Position numbers and translations under genes: made by a program
Shown here: positions 25,101 through 33,959 of the stretch, one piece after another
Position numbering within the stretch: position 1 is the stretch's first letter
Layout: each line of letters begins with the position of its first letter
The notes under the pieces: generated by a model
Told to the model about the DNA's origin: nothing
The model's database searches: none
Seen by the model: the letters and a program-made list of their open reading frames with translations, nothing else
Assembly: GCA_017303735.1 (NCBI GenBank)
Contig: JAFLCF010000009.1
Coordinates: forward strand, 1 to 48,522
DNA length: 48,522 nt
DNA from: Anaerolineae bacterium
Lineage (GTDB): Bacteria > Chloroflexota > Anaerolineae > Anaerolineales > Villigracilaceae
Reading direction: 5' to 3'

Positions 25101-26114
25101 TTAGGCAAAATACTTCGCCCAGATCGGTTTGGTTTTCGCTGGGTCAATGAAGGAGGATTCAAAGGCAAAGCGGTTACAAGCCTTGATATCGTCCATGCTC
25201 ATTCCCAGAATTTCGTGAGCGATACGATATTCGTTATTGACGTTGGTTTCGAGTACTTCGGGGTCGTCCGAATTAATGGTTACACGCACGCCGAGATCGA
25301 ACAGTTTTTTAAGCGGGTGCGCCTCAATCGTCGGGACGCCATTGGTCAAATAATTTGACCAGGGATTCACCTCGAGCGTGATGCCCTTCTCAATGAGCAT
25401 TTCCACAGCTTTCATATCTTCGATACTGTGAATGCCATGTCCAATTCTATCGGGTTGGAAATTCTTGATGGTTTCAATTACATATGAAGCGGGGGTATCT
25501 TCGCCAGAGTGGATAGTTACTTTCAAGCCCGCATCTTTAGCTTTGAGAATGGGCTTGATGAAATCTTTCGCTGGGTAGAGTTTTTCGCCATCGGCAAGGT
25601 CTACGGCTTGGATGTGTTGTTTGTGTTTGATCGCCCAGTCTACCGTTTTTACACAAGAATCCGCGCCCATGCCGCGAGATGTAATGGCAATAATGCCAAT
25701 TGCCATGTCGAATTCTTTTTCGGCGCGTTCCTGTGCGCGGAGCAGACCTTCGAGGCAGGCATCCCAATCCAAGTTGTAGCCGTGAAATGCCCAATCAGGT
25801 GAGAAGCGCACTTCAAAGAGTTTGATATTTTGTTTGGCGCAATCTTCAAACAACTCCCATGAAATGCGCTCGAAAACCTCAGGCGAGGTGATCGTGCGTT
25901 GGAAGATATCAAAAGCATCCAAAACGGCTTGCAGGTCTTTCATTTGGTCGAGGACTTTCACGTGCTTATCCAACTCCCTCACTTCATAAGAAGGCAAAGA
26001 AACCCCTTGTTCACGCGCCACGTCTATGATGGTCTGCGTGCGGATCGCGCCTTCAAGATGGCAGTGAATTTCAGTTTTTGGGATGGAGTTGTACTTGGGG
26101 TCAAAGTTTTTCAT
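25101..26114 (-). CDS. add: Adenosine deaminase
   Basis: 337 residues. Metal histidines H17/H19 in KTEIHCHLEGAIR, then TIHSGEDTP with catalytic Glu and metal His, IGHGIHS, and INSDDPEVLETN with the metal Asp: the complete adenosine/adenine deaminase set. It converts adenosine (or adenine, which cannot be excluded) to inosine (or hypoxanthine) plus ammonia in the cytosol. AGGAT lies 5 bases before the ATG. Followed on the minus strand by the rpmH promoter region; a carbamoylase-type gene is just upstream. Confidence 0.9.
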   Translation of the reverse strand: MKNFDPKYNSIPKTEIHCHLEGAIRTQTIIDVAREQGVSLPSYEVRELDKHVKVLDQMKDLQAVLDAFDIFQRTITSPEVFERISWELFEDCAKQNIKLFEVRFSPDWAFHGYNLDWDACLEGLLRAQERAEKEFDMAIGIIAITSRGMGADSCVKTVDWAIKHKQHIQAVDLADGEKLYPAKDFIKPILKAKDAGLKVTIHSGEDTPASYVIETIKNFQPDRIGHGIHSIEDMKAVEMLIEKGITLEVNPWSNYLTNGVPTIEAHPLKKLFDLGVRVTINSDDPEVLETNVNNEYRIAHEILGMSMDDIKACNRFAFESSFIDPAKTKPIWAKYFA

Positions 26115-26135
26115 GGATATCCTATTTTACCCGAT

Positions 26136-26164
26136 GTAGGGGCGCAGCAATGCTGCGCCCCTAC
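26136..26164. repeat. GTAGGGGC-type palindrome with 14-base perfect arms
   Basis: GTAGGGGCGCAGCA at 26136-26149 and its exact complement at 26151-26164 around a single A. Its outermost CTA at 26161-26163 is the TAG stop codon of the upstream M20 gene on the minus strand. Confidence 0.85.
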
Positions 26165-27405
26165 GTTCCCAACCGCAGCGCCGCCTGCAATAAGACATTC
26201 GCGCCGTTCACGCAATCGTCCCACTCTGTAAACTCGAAAGGCGAGTGGCTGGTGCCATTTACGGATGGCACGAAGATCATGCCAACCGGGCAAATGTCGA
26301 CCAGAGATTGCGCATCATGGATCGCACCCGATGGAATGACAACGCTCGACAAACTCAAATCGTCACAAGCCGATTTGAAAGCATCTTGAATCTTTGAGTT
26401 CATCAAATTCGGCGTGTGCTTTCCAAGCGGTTCGGCAGTCACTTGCAAACCAAATTGCTCCGCTTTTTCTTTAGCCAGTTTCATCAAGGCTTTATCCAAC
26501 GCATCCAATTGATTTTCATCAGGCGAACGAAACTCCAATAAAAAGTCTGCACGGGCAGGGACGATGTTCGACGCGCCAGGCGAGAACTCAATTTTGCCGA
26601 CATTCGCCACACAATTCGGAAAATCTCGCATCACGGTTTGGCGCGCTTCCAAAATAAACGCCGCCACGCCCTGCCCGGCATCCAACCGGTCTTCCATTGC
26701 GGCAGAACCGGCATGGTCCGCGCGCCCAATATATGCCATGCGATACGAGCCGTAACCGACAATCGCTGAGACAATGCCAATGTTGATGCCGCGCTTTTCC
26801 AACCGTTTGCCTTGTTCAATATGCAATTCCAAATAACCTGCCAATGATTCTTTGGGTCGCTTGGCAGTAAATAAACTTTCTTCAGTCAGCCCGGCGCGTG
26901 CCAACCCGGCAGTGAAATTTTCTCGTCCGCTGTATGGTTTCATCAACGCATCTGGACTCAAATGTCCGGAGATGGCACTGCTCCCAAACAGACTCAAGTG
27001 TGTACCCTCTTCATCTGTAAAATCCATCGCCTCCAACTGGACCTTGAGTTTGATTCCGTTTTCTCGAACTGTTTTCAACACCTCAAGCGCTGCCATCACG
27101 CCCAGAGCTCCGTCGAAGCGACCACCCTTGGGAACAGAATCCAAGTGTGAGCCTAAGATCAACGTTGGCAGGTTGGAAGATTCGAAGGTGAAGCGTGCTG
27201 AGTGATTCCCTGCACCGTCGGTATAGAATTCCAGTCCGCTGGCTTCGATGTGTTCACGGAACCATTTGCGGGCAGCAAGATGCGCCTCACTGAAAGTGGT
27301 GCGGTTCACGCCGCCATCCCCTGTCGCGCCGATAGAGGCTAACTGGTTAAACGAATCAAGCATCCGGTCTGGGTTGATGCGCAAAGAGGAAAAGGCTTGG
27401 GGCAT
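26161..27405 (-). CDS. M20-family amidohydrolase (N-carbamoyl amino acid hydrolase / allantoate amidohydrolase type)
   Basis: 414 residues. GGVNRTTFSEAHLAARKWF is the hydantoinase/carbamoylase signature; metal ligands are in GSHLDSVPKGGRFDG, DEEGTHLSLFGSSA and LHIEQGKRLEK, and the lid segment has EFRSPDENQLDALDKALMKLA. Members split a carbamoyl group from N-carbamoyl amino acids, allantoate or ureidoglycolate, releasing ammonia and CO2. Proximity to adenosine deaminase hints at purine nitrogen use, but substrate is unresolved. The C-terminal stop codon lies inside the palindrome at 26136-26164. AGGAG is 11 bases before the ATG. Confidence 0.9.
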   Translation of the reverse strand: MPQAFSSLRINPDRMLDSFNQLASIGATGDGGVNRTTFSEAHLAARKWFREHIEASGLEFYTDGAGNHSARFTFESSNLPTLILGSHLDSVPKGGRFDGALGVMAALEVLKTVRENGIKLKVQLEAMDFTDEEGTHLSLFGSSAISGHLSPDALMKPYSGRENFTAGLARAGLTEESLFTAKRPKESLAGYLELHIEQGKRLEKRGINIGIVSAIVGYGSYRMAYIGRADHAGSAAMEDRLDAGQGVAAFILEARQTVMRDFPNCVANVGKIEFSPGASNIVPARADFLLEFRSPDENQLDALDKALMKLAKEKAEQFGLQVTAEPLGKHTPNLMNSKIQDAFKSACDDLSLSSVVIPSGAIHDAQSLVDICPVGMIFVPSVNGTSHSPFEFTEWDDCVNGANVLLQAALRLGT

Positions 27406-27436
27406 AGGTCAGAATCTCCTGTATCCTGCCTATCAT

Positions 27437-27473
27437 AACAAAAACAGGAGCCGATGTAACTCGACTCCTGTTT
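27437..27473 (-). terminator. Rho-independent terminator after hsp20
   Basis: On the minus strand AACAGGAG...CTCCTGTT pair (extended by CGA/TCG), followed by TTTGTT. It directly follows the hsp20 stop. Confidence 0.75.
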
Positions 27474-27486
27474 CGTGGTTGATGTA

Positions 27487-27930
27487 TTACTTGGTCTTGA
27501 TGCTGATGGTCTTGGGTTTGACCTCTTCCGCTTTGGGGAGCGTGATGGTCAGCACACCGTTCTCAAAGTCCGCTTTGGCTTTGTCGGCAACGACTTCAGT
27601 TGGCAGGATGATCGAGCGTTCGAAAGTGCCCCAGCGTTGTTCGCGGATGTGATACGCCTTTTCTTTGGTCTCGTTCTCCTGCTTGGTCTCACCTTTGAGC
27701 GTGAGGACTTCACCGGTAACGTTGATCTGCACTTCATCAGCTTTGATGCCGGGAAGGGCGGCTTTCACTACGACCTCGTTATCGGTCTGGTACATATCCA
27801 CAGCGGGAATGGACCAATTGTTGCCAGAAAGGCTGAGCGGGCGGGTAAACGCGTCGTCGAAGAGGCGATCCATGGCTTCGCGCAGGGTCATCATCTCACG
27901 AGCGGGCTCCCAACGAATAATGTTTGACAT
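27487..27930 (-). CDS. Hsp20-family small heat-shock protein
   Basis: 147 residues. The alpha-crystallin domain (about 42-135) has VVVKAALPGIKADEVQINV, REQRWGTFERSIILP and the end strand FENGVLTITLPK, and a C-terminal IXI-like KTISIK. The N-terminal arm EPAREMMTLREAMDRLFDDAF is typical. Acts as an ATP-independent chaperone oligomer in the cytosol. A strong AAAGGAGG lies before the ATG. It is its own transcription unit, between two terminators. Confidence 0.93.
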   Translation of the reverse strand: MSNIIRWEPAREMMTLREAMDRLFDDAFTRPLSLSGNNWSIPAVDMYQTDNEVVVKAALPGIKADEVQINVTGEVLTLKGETKQENETKEKAYHIREQRWGTFERSIILPTEVVADKAKADFENGVLTITLPKAEEVKPKTISIKTK

Positions 27931-27977
27931 AGCTACCTCCTTTTAGGTAAATGGATTTTGTCTTACGCCCTTAATTT

Positions 27978-28010
27978 AAAACGCTTGCGTTAGAAAAACG
28001 CAAGCGTTTT
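27978..28010 (-). terminator. Hairpin terminator between OmpR-type regulator and hsp20
   Basis: AAAACGCTTGCGTT and its complement AACGCAAGCGTTTT around a 5-base loop. On the minus strand the second arm ends in TTTTAAATT, a fitting end for the regulator operon. It lies about 48 bases before the hsp20 start, and could also act as a control element there; it is not a CIRCE site. Confidence 0.75.
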
Positions 28011-28039
28011 GTATTCATTTTGTTAGAGGAGGTTATTGG

Positions 28040-28756
28040 TTATTCTTTGCTTCGTTTGAAATCCACGAAACGGTAGCCTACTCCGCGTTCGGTGAGGATG
28101 TAAACCGGGTTTGCCGGGTCTTTCTCCAGCTTTTGGCGCAGGTAGTTGATGTACAAGCGGACGTAATGCGGCTCATCGCGGTATTCATAGCCCCACACTT
28201 TTTGGAGCAACTGATCATGTGATACGACCCAGCCCGCATTCTGCACCAAGTGATAAAGCAGGCGATATTCTGTTGGGCGGAGTTTGACAAGTTTGCCTTC
28301 GAGCCAGATCTCACGGCGTTCAAAATCGATCTTGAGGCGTTTGTCAATTTCGATCAAGCCATGCATGGAGCCCGAAGTGCCTTCGGTACGACGCAGAACC
28401 GCTTTGATACGGCTCACCAATTCACGCGGGCTGAACGGCTTGGTGATGTAGTCGTCCGCGCCATGTTCGAGCCCGCGGACTCGGTCATCTTCTTCGCCTT
28501 TGGCAGTGAGCATGATGACCGGCACATTGCTGAAATCGCGCACAGTCTCCAGTACGTCAAAGCCATCAATATCCGGCATCATGACATCAAGTAAGATGAG
28601 GTCCGGAGTAAAATCGCGGATCTTTTGAATGGCTTGTTTTCCGTTAAACGCCTCCCCCACTTGAAATCCATCGTGCTCCAGATTCATGCGGATAAACCGC
28701 ACCATACGCTCCTCATCATCGACAACGAGGATGCGGCGTCTGTCCATATCTGACAT
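28040..28756 (-). CDS. OmpR/PhoB-family response regulator at the end of the Ser/Thr kinase operon
   Basis: 238 residues: receiver domain (DD at 13-14, phospho-Asp about D57 in [13 protein letters not shown], Thr in IMLTAKG, Lys in YITKPFS) and winged helix ([50 protein letters not shown]). Its start overlaps the stop of the small upstream gene by one base (TAATG), which ties it to the STK-PP2C-DnaJ/VWA-FHA operon. There is no histidine kinase next to it, so it either pairs with a remote kinase or is controlled by Ser/Thr phosphorylation; the latter is only a hypothesis. Confidence 0.94.
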   Translation of the reverse strand: MSDMDRRRILVVDDEERMVRFIRMNLEHDGFQVGEAFNGKQAIQKIRDFTPDLILLDVMMPDIDGFDVLETVRDFSNVPVIMLTAKGEEDDRVRGLEHGADDYITKPFSPRELVSRIKAVLRRTEGTSGSMHGLIEIDKRLKIDFERREIWLEGKLVKLRPTEYRLLYHLVQNAGWVVSHDQLLQKVWGYEYRDEPHYVRLYINYLRQKLEKDPANPVYILTERGVGYRFVDFKRSKE

Positions 28757-28998
28757 TATTCCCTCACAAAACCGATAATCTTTTCATCTTCGGAATCACC
28801 GAGGATCTCGATAAAGCTTACCTTTGAAAGGGGCCAGATCACTTTGACCGCGCCTTCATCAAGGTAATGCAGATCTTTGCCGTCTTTCTGGCGTGGATTT
28901 ACAACTGTAATGATCGTATCTGTCGGTTTTGGAAGTTCATCCACTTCACCTGCGACAGAAGCTTCATTGGCGATATGCAAAATAACGGTGAATGCCAT
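28756..28998 (-). CDS. Small conserved protein of the Ser/Thr kinase operon
   Basis: 80 residues, soluble, mixed beta. Core [36 protein letters not shown] has the look of a small beta-barrel domain; no known family was recognised. It lies 19 bases after the FHA gene and shares one base with the response regulator start. I recall similar short proteins in other Anaerolineae, unverified. Possible adaptor between FHA protein and regulator. Confidence 0.7.
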   Translation of the reverse strand: MAFTVILHIANEASVAGEVDELPKPTDTIITVVNPRQKDGKDLHYLDEGAVKVIWPLSKVSFIEILGDSEDEKIIGFVRE

Positions 28999-29017
28999 AT
29001 CCGTTTAGCTCCTTCAA

Positions 29018-29527
29018 TTAAAGTTTATCGATCAGGACTTGAATGCGTAATTTTCCAAGCGAAACGATGTCGCCATGATTAAGGGTCTGCTCGGAATTTT
29101 GGGCGAGGCGGTTCCCGTTGATGAATGTGCCATTGGCAGAACCAAGGTCTTTGAAGATGATAGATGCACCCGTCCATTTGATAACGGCGTGCAGACGCGA
29201 GACCCCTGCGGCATACGCTTGATATGGCGAAAGATCGATATCCGGCATGATGGGCTGCCCTTCACTGATACGTCCCATCGTGAACTCGTTGCGGGATGCC
29301 AGCGGAAGGACCTGTCCCGTATCGAGCAGGTGTAAATTTGCCCAGGCATCCACACCTTCGATGGGCTGGCTGATCTCACCAGTCTTGCGTTTGCTCGCCT
29401 TGCCAAGATTGTCTGTGGCAATGGTCTGGGTGGTCAACGTATCCCTGCCGATCAATTGAGCGCCGCATTCTGCACAGAACATTGCGCCTGTCATATTTCC
29501 ATGTTTGCAGTTGGAACAAATAATCAT
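29018..29527 (-). CDS. FHA-domain protein with N-terminal zinc ribbon
   Basis: 169 residues. A zinc ribbon occupies residues 4-21 (CSNC and CAEC), then a disordered Thr-rich linker (28-60) and an FHA domain (about 80-165) with GR 85-86, SRLH 110-113 and NGTFING 132-138, all phosphothreonine-contact positions in place. It should bind pThr peptides made by the Ser/Thr kinase in the same operon; its own Thr-rich linker is a plausible phosphosite. It overlaps the DnaJ-VWA stop by 4 bases. Confidence 0.93.
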   Translation of the reverse strand: MIICSNCKHGNMTGAMFCAECGAQLIGRDTLTTQTIATDNLGKASKRKTGEISQPIEGVDAWANLHLLDTGQVLPLASRNEFTMGRISEGQPIMPDIDLSPYQAYAAGVSRLHAVIKWTGASIIFKDLGSANGTFINGNRLAQNSEQTLNHGDIVSLGKLRIQVLIDKL

Positions 29528-31011
29528 AATTTTTTCTCCATGCCACTACTCAATAACAGCGCGCGGGTTTTGTACTTGATATCCTTGCTGCCAGATTCGC
29601 TCCAGGTGCGCATATTTTCAAGGCTTTGCGCTTCCAACATGGCAGTTTTGGCGATCGAGGTTTCTCCCTGCGATAAAAGATGAGTAGCCAGGTTTTGTAG
29701 ATGACGTGCCGCCTCGTCGTACCGTCCCTCATTGGCTGCCACGTGGGCGCGTTCCTGCATCCGATAGAGTGTCAGGCGCGAGAGCGCTTTTAGGATTCTT
29801 GTCGGGGGGGTCTCGGCAGAGGGGTCACGACTAACGCCGCGGGTCAATTTGAGGCGAATGGGGGTTGCCGGGGTGGAATGGGATGTAATCAAAGCTTTCA
29901 GGCTGCCATCCAAAAGAACGGCTTCAGTATCCAACACGGCTCCAGGTTCGACGACAAATTCGAGTAAAACATGTAAAGGCACATCTCTTAAGATGGGTCC
30001 GAGTTTGAGCGGCGGATTGATCTCGATCTGCCCGCCTTCGGGTTGAAGACGGAAGGCGAAATTCAGGCGGACATGCTCCTGATTGTGAAACTCAAGATGA
30101 ACCTCATCGGCATATGTGCTGGTAAGTGCCTTAAACTTTTCGACTAAAAAGCGTTCAATATCTTTTGGCTGGGAAATATAAACTGATGAACCGCCTGTCT
30201 TTCCGGCGAGCGCATCGAGGAAGATATCGTTCCATTCATGCCCGATGCCCATCCCAGTAATGCCAATATTTAAAGAAGCAGCTTGTTCTGCCAAATTCAG
30301 GCATGCCTGTTCATCGCCGTAGGTATTGCCATCGGTAAGCAGGATGATGTGATTAACACGTGAAAGATCATGGGTACGCCGAACTTCCCTCAACCCTAAA
30401 TCCAACCCTTGGAAAATTTCAGTTCCACCAGAAGGGTGCATCATTTGGATGCTGCCTTCCTGTTTTCGTCTATCAAGGCTGATCGCGGCAGGTATGATGA
30501 CTTCTGCACGGTCACTGAATGACACAATGCTCAACACATCCTGCGGGCGTAAGCTCCGCATCAATTGGATCGCCGTGGCTTTCAGGATGTCCATTTTTTC
30601 GCCCTGCATGGACGTGGAGCGATCAAGGACGAGACAAAGATTTAAAGGCGGTGTTGGTAGGCTGCCAGACTGCTTCTCTGCAGGTTCGATCTCGATCAGG
30701 GCATACAACAGCTGATCTTCTTTCACCTGCACCAAGTTTGGACGGCTGTATAAGACTTCGTGATGAATGAATTTATTCTTTACGACCGTTTCAGGGGGAA
30801 GAGTAGCATCGTATTGGCTGCGCCGAGTTGGATTGGAAAGAACCTCATACGCCTGTTGAACGCCAATAAACAACTCTGTTTCGCCAGCCGCGACGTTTTT
30901 ATCAGGATGCAAGCGCTGTGCCGCCTCGAGGTAAGCACGCTTGATCTCCTCTTGTGTGGCGTCGCGTAAAACTCCAAGAATGGAGTAATAATCCTGTTGG
31001 CTTGAAGGCAT
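29524..31011 (-). CDS. J-domain plus von Willebrand A-domain fusion protein
   Basis: 495 residues from ATG 31011; an in-frame TTG at 31029 would start inside the phosphatase gene. Residues 8-68 are a J-domain with HPD at 35-37 (AQRLHPDKNV). Residues about 122-300 are a VWA domain with a MIDAS motif DRSTS (130-134) and LTDGNTYGD. A beta-sandwich segment follows, then a helical C-terminus (HLQNLATHLLSQGETSIAKTAMLEAQSLE). J-domains stimulate DnaK; VWA domains bind partners through a metal. The pairing in a Ser/Thr kinase operon suggests a signalling-controlled chaperone adaptor. Confidence 0.9.
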   Translation of the reverse strand: MPSSQQDYYSILGVLRDATQEEIKRAYLEAAQRLHPDKNVAAGETELFIGVQQAYEVLSNPTRRSQYDATLPPETVVKNKFIHHEVLYSRPNLVQVKEDQLLYALIEIEPAEKQSGSLPTPPLNLCLVLDRSTSMQGEKMDILKATAIQLMRSLRPQDVLSIVSFSDRAEVIIPAAISLDRRKQEGSIQMMHPSGGTEIFQGLDLGLREVRRTHDLSRVNHIILLTDGNTYGDEQACLNLAEQAASLNIGITGMGIGHEWNDIFLDALAGKTGGSSVYISQPKDIERFLVEKFKALTSTYADEVHLEFHNQEHVRLNFAFRLQPEGGQIEINPPLKLGPILRDVPLHVLLEFVVEPGAVLDTEAVLLDGSLKALITSHSTPATPIRLKLTRGVSRDPSAETPPTRILKALSRLTLYRMQERAHVAANEGRYDEAARHLQNLATHLLSQGETSIAKTAMLEAQSLENMRTWSESGSKDIKYKTRALLLSSGMEKKL

Positions 31012-31018
31012 AATCCTA

Positions 31019-31930
31019 TTACCCAACAATTTGGGCGAGGATCACCGTAATGTTATCTGGACCACCAGCGGCATTGGCGGCTTCCACCAGCCCCTGGCAG
31101 GCGCGATGTAAATTCGGCGCTTCGCTCAAAATACGTGTGAGATCCTTTTCATTTACCACACCCCAAAGACCATCACTGCAGATCATCAAATAACCAGGGT
31201 GCGGGAACGGTACCGTGAAGATATCAGCTTCAAGGACTTCTCCCTGCCCTAGTGCGCGGATTAACACATTCCGATGCGGGAAATTCTCAACTTCATCCTT
31301 GCTTAAGTGACCGAGTTCTTCAAGCCTCTTCACAAGGGAGTGATCGCGTGTCAACGGTTCCATGCGCCCATCGGGATACACCCCGTACGCGCGGCTATCG
31401 CCGACATGACCGATGGTAACCTGCTGCCCAAGCACAAGCGCGGCTGTGATGGTGGTACCGCTACCCGGTGCTTCACGCTGGATGTATTGATGTGCCTCCA
31501 TGATGGAGGCTTCCATCACCTCTTGTAAAGACTCCTGTAATGACTGGGTCGGCATCTTGTACAAGTAGGAATGGAATTTCTTGACGATATCGCCGCCTAC
31601 AATACGGATCGCCGCATTGCTTGCCACTTCACCAAACTGGTGCCCACCCATGCCATCAGCAACGATATACAAACCGAAGGGAACGCTCTCGACGCTGCCG
31701 GAGATCGTTGTGGTCATTGCCAGAACGCTATCCTCGTTATGGTCGCGCTGTTTCCCAACCGACTGCCCCACACTTGCCACCAACTGCCGGATCTCATACT
31801 TGGGAGCCTGACTGGCAATAATGGAATGGATCTGCTGATCACTAAGCGGAGCTGTTGTGGCAGAATCGACCTGTCTGGGTTTTGTTGGTTCCTCTTTTGA
31901 ACCGAATAATTTTCTAAAGAAATCAGCCAC
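31019..31930 (-). CDS. PP2C-family serine/threonine phosphatase
   Basis: 303 residues from a GTG start with AGGAG 5 bases upstream. The catalytic domain (about 48-302) has QRDHNEDSVLA, YIVADGMGGHQFGEVAS, HVGDSRAYGVYPDG, LTRDHSLVKRLEELG, LMICSDGLWGVV and GGPDNITVILAQI: all metal-binding motifs of PP2C. An N-terminal 47-residue tail is low-complexity. It starts 11 bases after the kinase stop and should reverse its phosphorylation. Confidence 0.95.
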   Translation of the reverse strand: MADFFRKLFGSKEEPTKPRQVDSATTAPLSDQQIHSIIASQAPKYEIRQLVASVGQSVGKQRDHNEDSVLAMTTTISGSVESVPFGLYIVADGMGGHQFGEVASNAAIRIVGGDIVKKFHSYLYKMPTQSLQESLQEVMEASIMEAHQYIQREAPGSGTTITAALVLGQQVTIGHVGDSRAYGVYPDGRMEPLTRDHSLVKRLEELGHLSKDEVENFPHRNVLIRALGQGEVLEADIFTVPFPHPGYLMICSDGLWGVVNEKDLTRILSEAPNLHRACQGLVEAANAAGGPDNITVILAQIVG

Positions 31931-31941
31931 AAGCTCTCCTT

Positions 31942-33840
31942 TTAGGCGAACAACGCATAGACGTAATGATCGGTTGAACCGAAATATACAATATCATCAA
32001 AAACAACTGGCGACCCAGTGATCGCACTTCGAGATTCGAACTTCCAGCGCAGACGTCCCGTTCGATATTCGAGGCAATACATGCAGCCATCCACAGAGCC
32101 AATATAGAGCGAGTCTTTGTACACTACCGGCGAACTGCTCACCTGGTTTTCTGTCTTGTAACGCCAGACTTCCTTGGAAGTGCGTCCATCAACACAATAA
32201 ATGAAGCCATCGGCTGCACCAATAAAAATAAAATCTTCAGCGAGTGCAGGGGAAGATACAGTCCCCTTGCCGAGGCGGAACTTCCAGATCGCCCAGCCGC
32301 TTTTGGCATCAAGGGCATATAGGGTTCCATCCAACGAGGCGGCATAGATCGATTGTCCCTTTAAGATCGGGGAGGATGTCATTGCACGCTTTGCTTGGAA
32401 ACGCCACTTTAACGTGCCCCTGAAATCAAGCCCATAAAACGAGCCCTTTTCGGTGCCAAAATAGATCATCTCATTAGCAACTAACGGACTGGATTGGATC
32501 GCACCATCAGTGGCGAACTTCCAAACCGCCCGACCGCTATTGACGTTTACAGCATGCAGATCCTGATCATCAGAGCCGAAGAAGATATGTCCGTCTGAAA
32601 TGCGCGGAGAGGAATAGATCTTTCCTTCGGTGTAATAGGTCCATAGTAATTTGCCTGTGCGCGCGCCGATCACATGCAGGCGCTGGTCTTCAGAGCAAAA
32701 AAAGACATTGTTCTCATACACCAACGGACGGGAGACGATACCGCCATCTGTGGGGTATTTCCATTGGAATTTTCCATCAGCAGCATTCAATGCATAGAGG
32801 TTATTGTCATAACAGCCGATATATAGAGAACCTTGACTCAACGTAGGCGTGCCGCGGATCTCATCTTCGCATTTGAATTCCCAAAGCGGTTTAACTCCAC
32901 TGCTGACTGCCGTGGGAATGGACGCAGAGGTCAAACCAGGAAGCACGCCTGTCTTGCGCGCTACATTCATCAAGGCTTCTTTCATAACAGCAGCAGTTTG
33001 AAAGCGCTCCGTCGGGTTATATTGCAAAGCGGTATTGACCACCGTCTCAAGTTCCATTGAGACATTCGAGTTGATGCGACGGATCGGACGTTCGGCAAAG
33101 GTAAAGGGCGGCTCGAGGCGCGGATCACGGCGGGTCAGCGCGTGATGAAGGGTGGCGCCAAGTGCATACACATCCGCAAGCGGTGTGGCATCCCCGCGAT
33201 ATTGCTCAGGGGGTGAATACCCCTCGGTGCCGATCATCGTCCCTTTGATACCGGTCTGAAACGTTTTCGCGATACCGAAATCCACAAGGATGACATCACC
33301 ATTGTGATTGATCATCACATTCGACGGCTTCATATCACGAAAGATGATCGGGTCCGGTTTGTGTTGATGTAAATAATGCAGCACATCACAGAGTTGGATC
33401 GCCCAACTGATGACCTGGTCTTCGACCAGAAAGCCGCTTGCTTCGCTGATGACGGTTTCCAGGTCCCTGCCCTGAATAAACTCCAACACGAGGTAGGAAC
33501 GGTCGTCATGTGAAAAATAATCGTAAATACGTGGGATGGAAGGATGATGCAGGGTGGCAAGCAAATTGGCTTCACGTTCGAAATTCTGCACAATGGTCTG
33601 CCGAACCAAAGGATCGGGCGCCATGTTGATCATTTCCTTTACCGCTACCAGCTTCACCACATTTGGAAAGTGCAGATCACGCGCGCGATATACAGACCCC
33701 ATACCACCAATGCCAATAACATCTTGAATGTTATAACGTTCAACAAGAGTCACACCCGGCATTAACTGCTGGCGTTTAGGCGACTCTCCTGAACCAGAAC
33801 CACTGGAGCCCATTGGGGAAGTAATGTTTCTTGTTTCCAT
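31942..33840 (-). CDS. Serine/threonine protein kinase fused to a PQQ-like beta-propeller
   Basis: 632 residues. Kinase domain about 36-300: GIGGMGSVYRA, Lys68 in VAVKEM, catalytic loop FRDMKPSN (Asp169; the HRD histidine is Phe), DFG 187-189, GTEGYSPPEQY. Residues about 330-632 are PQQ_2 propeller repeats (ALNAADGKFQWKYPT, GARTGKLLWTYYT, NVNSGRAVWKFAT and more). No membrane helix joins them, so the propeller should be cytosolic, unlike most bacterial kinases whose sensors are outside. First gene of the operon, preceded by a TATAAT. Likely phosphorylates the FHA protein or other partners. Confidence 0.95.
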   Translation of the reverse strand: METRNITSPMGSSGSGSGESPKRQQLMPGVTLVERYNIQDVIGIGGMGSVYRARDLHFPNVVKLVAVKEMINMAPDPLVRQTIVQNFEREANLLATLHHPSIPRIYDYFSHDDRSYLVLEFIQGRDLETVISEASGFLVEDQVISWAIQLCDVLHYLHQHKPDPIIFRDMKPSNVMINHNGDVILVDFGIAKTFQTGIKGTMIGTEGYSPPEQYRGDATPLADVYALGATLHHALTRRDPRLEPPFTFAERPIRRINSNVSMELETVVNTALQYNPTERFQTAAVMKEALMNVARKTGVLPGLTSASIPTAVSSGVKPLWEFKCEDEIRGTPTLSQGSLYIGCYDNNLYALNAADGKFQWKYPTDGGIVSRPLVYENNVFFCSEDQRLHVIGARTGKLLWTYYTEGKIYSSPRISDGHIFFGSDDQDLHAVNVNSGRAVWKFATDGAIQSSPLVANEMIYFGTEKGSFYGLDFRGTLKWRFQAKRAMTSSPILKGQSIYAASLDGTLYALDAKSGWAIWKFRLGKGTVSSPALAEDFIFIGAADGFIYCVDGRTSKEVWRYKTENQVSSSPVVYKDSLYIGSVDGCMYCLEYRTGRLRWKFESRSAITGSPVVFDDIVYFGSTDHYVYALFA

Positions 33841-33863
33841 CGCTATATTTCCGAATTCAAGGA

Positions 33864-33896
33864 ATTATAAGGGTATTTGCAGTTGCTGGGTATTGC
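33864..33896 (-). promoter_or_regulatory. Promoter region of the Ser/Thr kinase operon with direct repeats
   Basis: A TATAAT (minus strand, 33864-33869) precedes the kinase ATG by about 23 bases. Just upstream two near-identical words, GGGTATTTGC (33871-33880) and GGGTATTGC (33888-33896), lie 17 bases apart in direct orientation, a possible regulator site. Confidence 0.5.
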
Positions 33897-33959
33897 AATT
33901 TTGACAATTCCCCTCCGCAGGCTTGCGCTGAAACGGATTTTACGGCACAATCCCCTCTT

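Noticed and set aside
27978..28010. CIRCE/HrcA operator for hsp20
   Set aside because: The inverted repeat is not TTAGCACTC-N9-GAGTGCTAA and its T-rich tail fits a terminator for the upstream regulator operon.
33901..33906. TTGACA as -35 for the metallophosphoesterase gene
   Set aside because: No -10-like hexamer lies 16-18 bases downstream.
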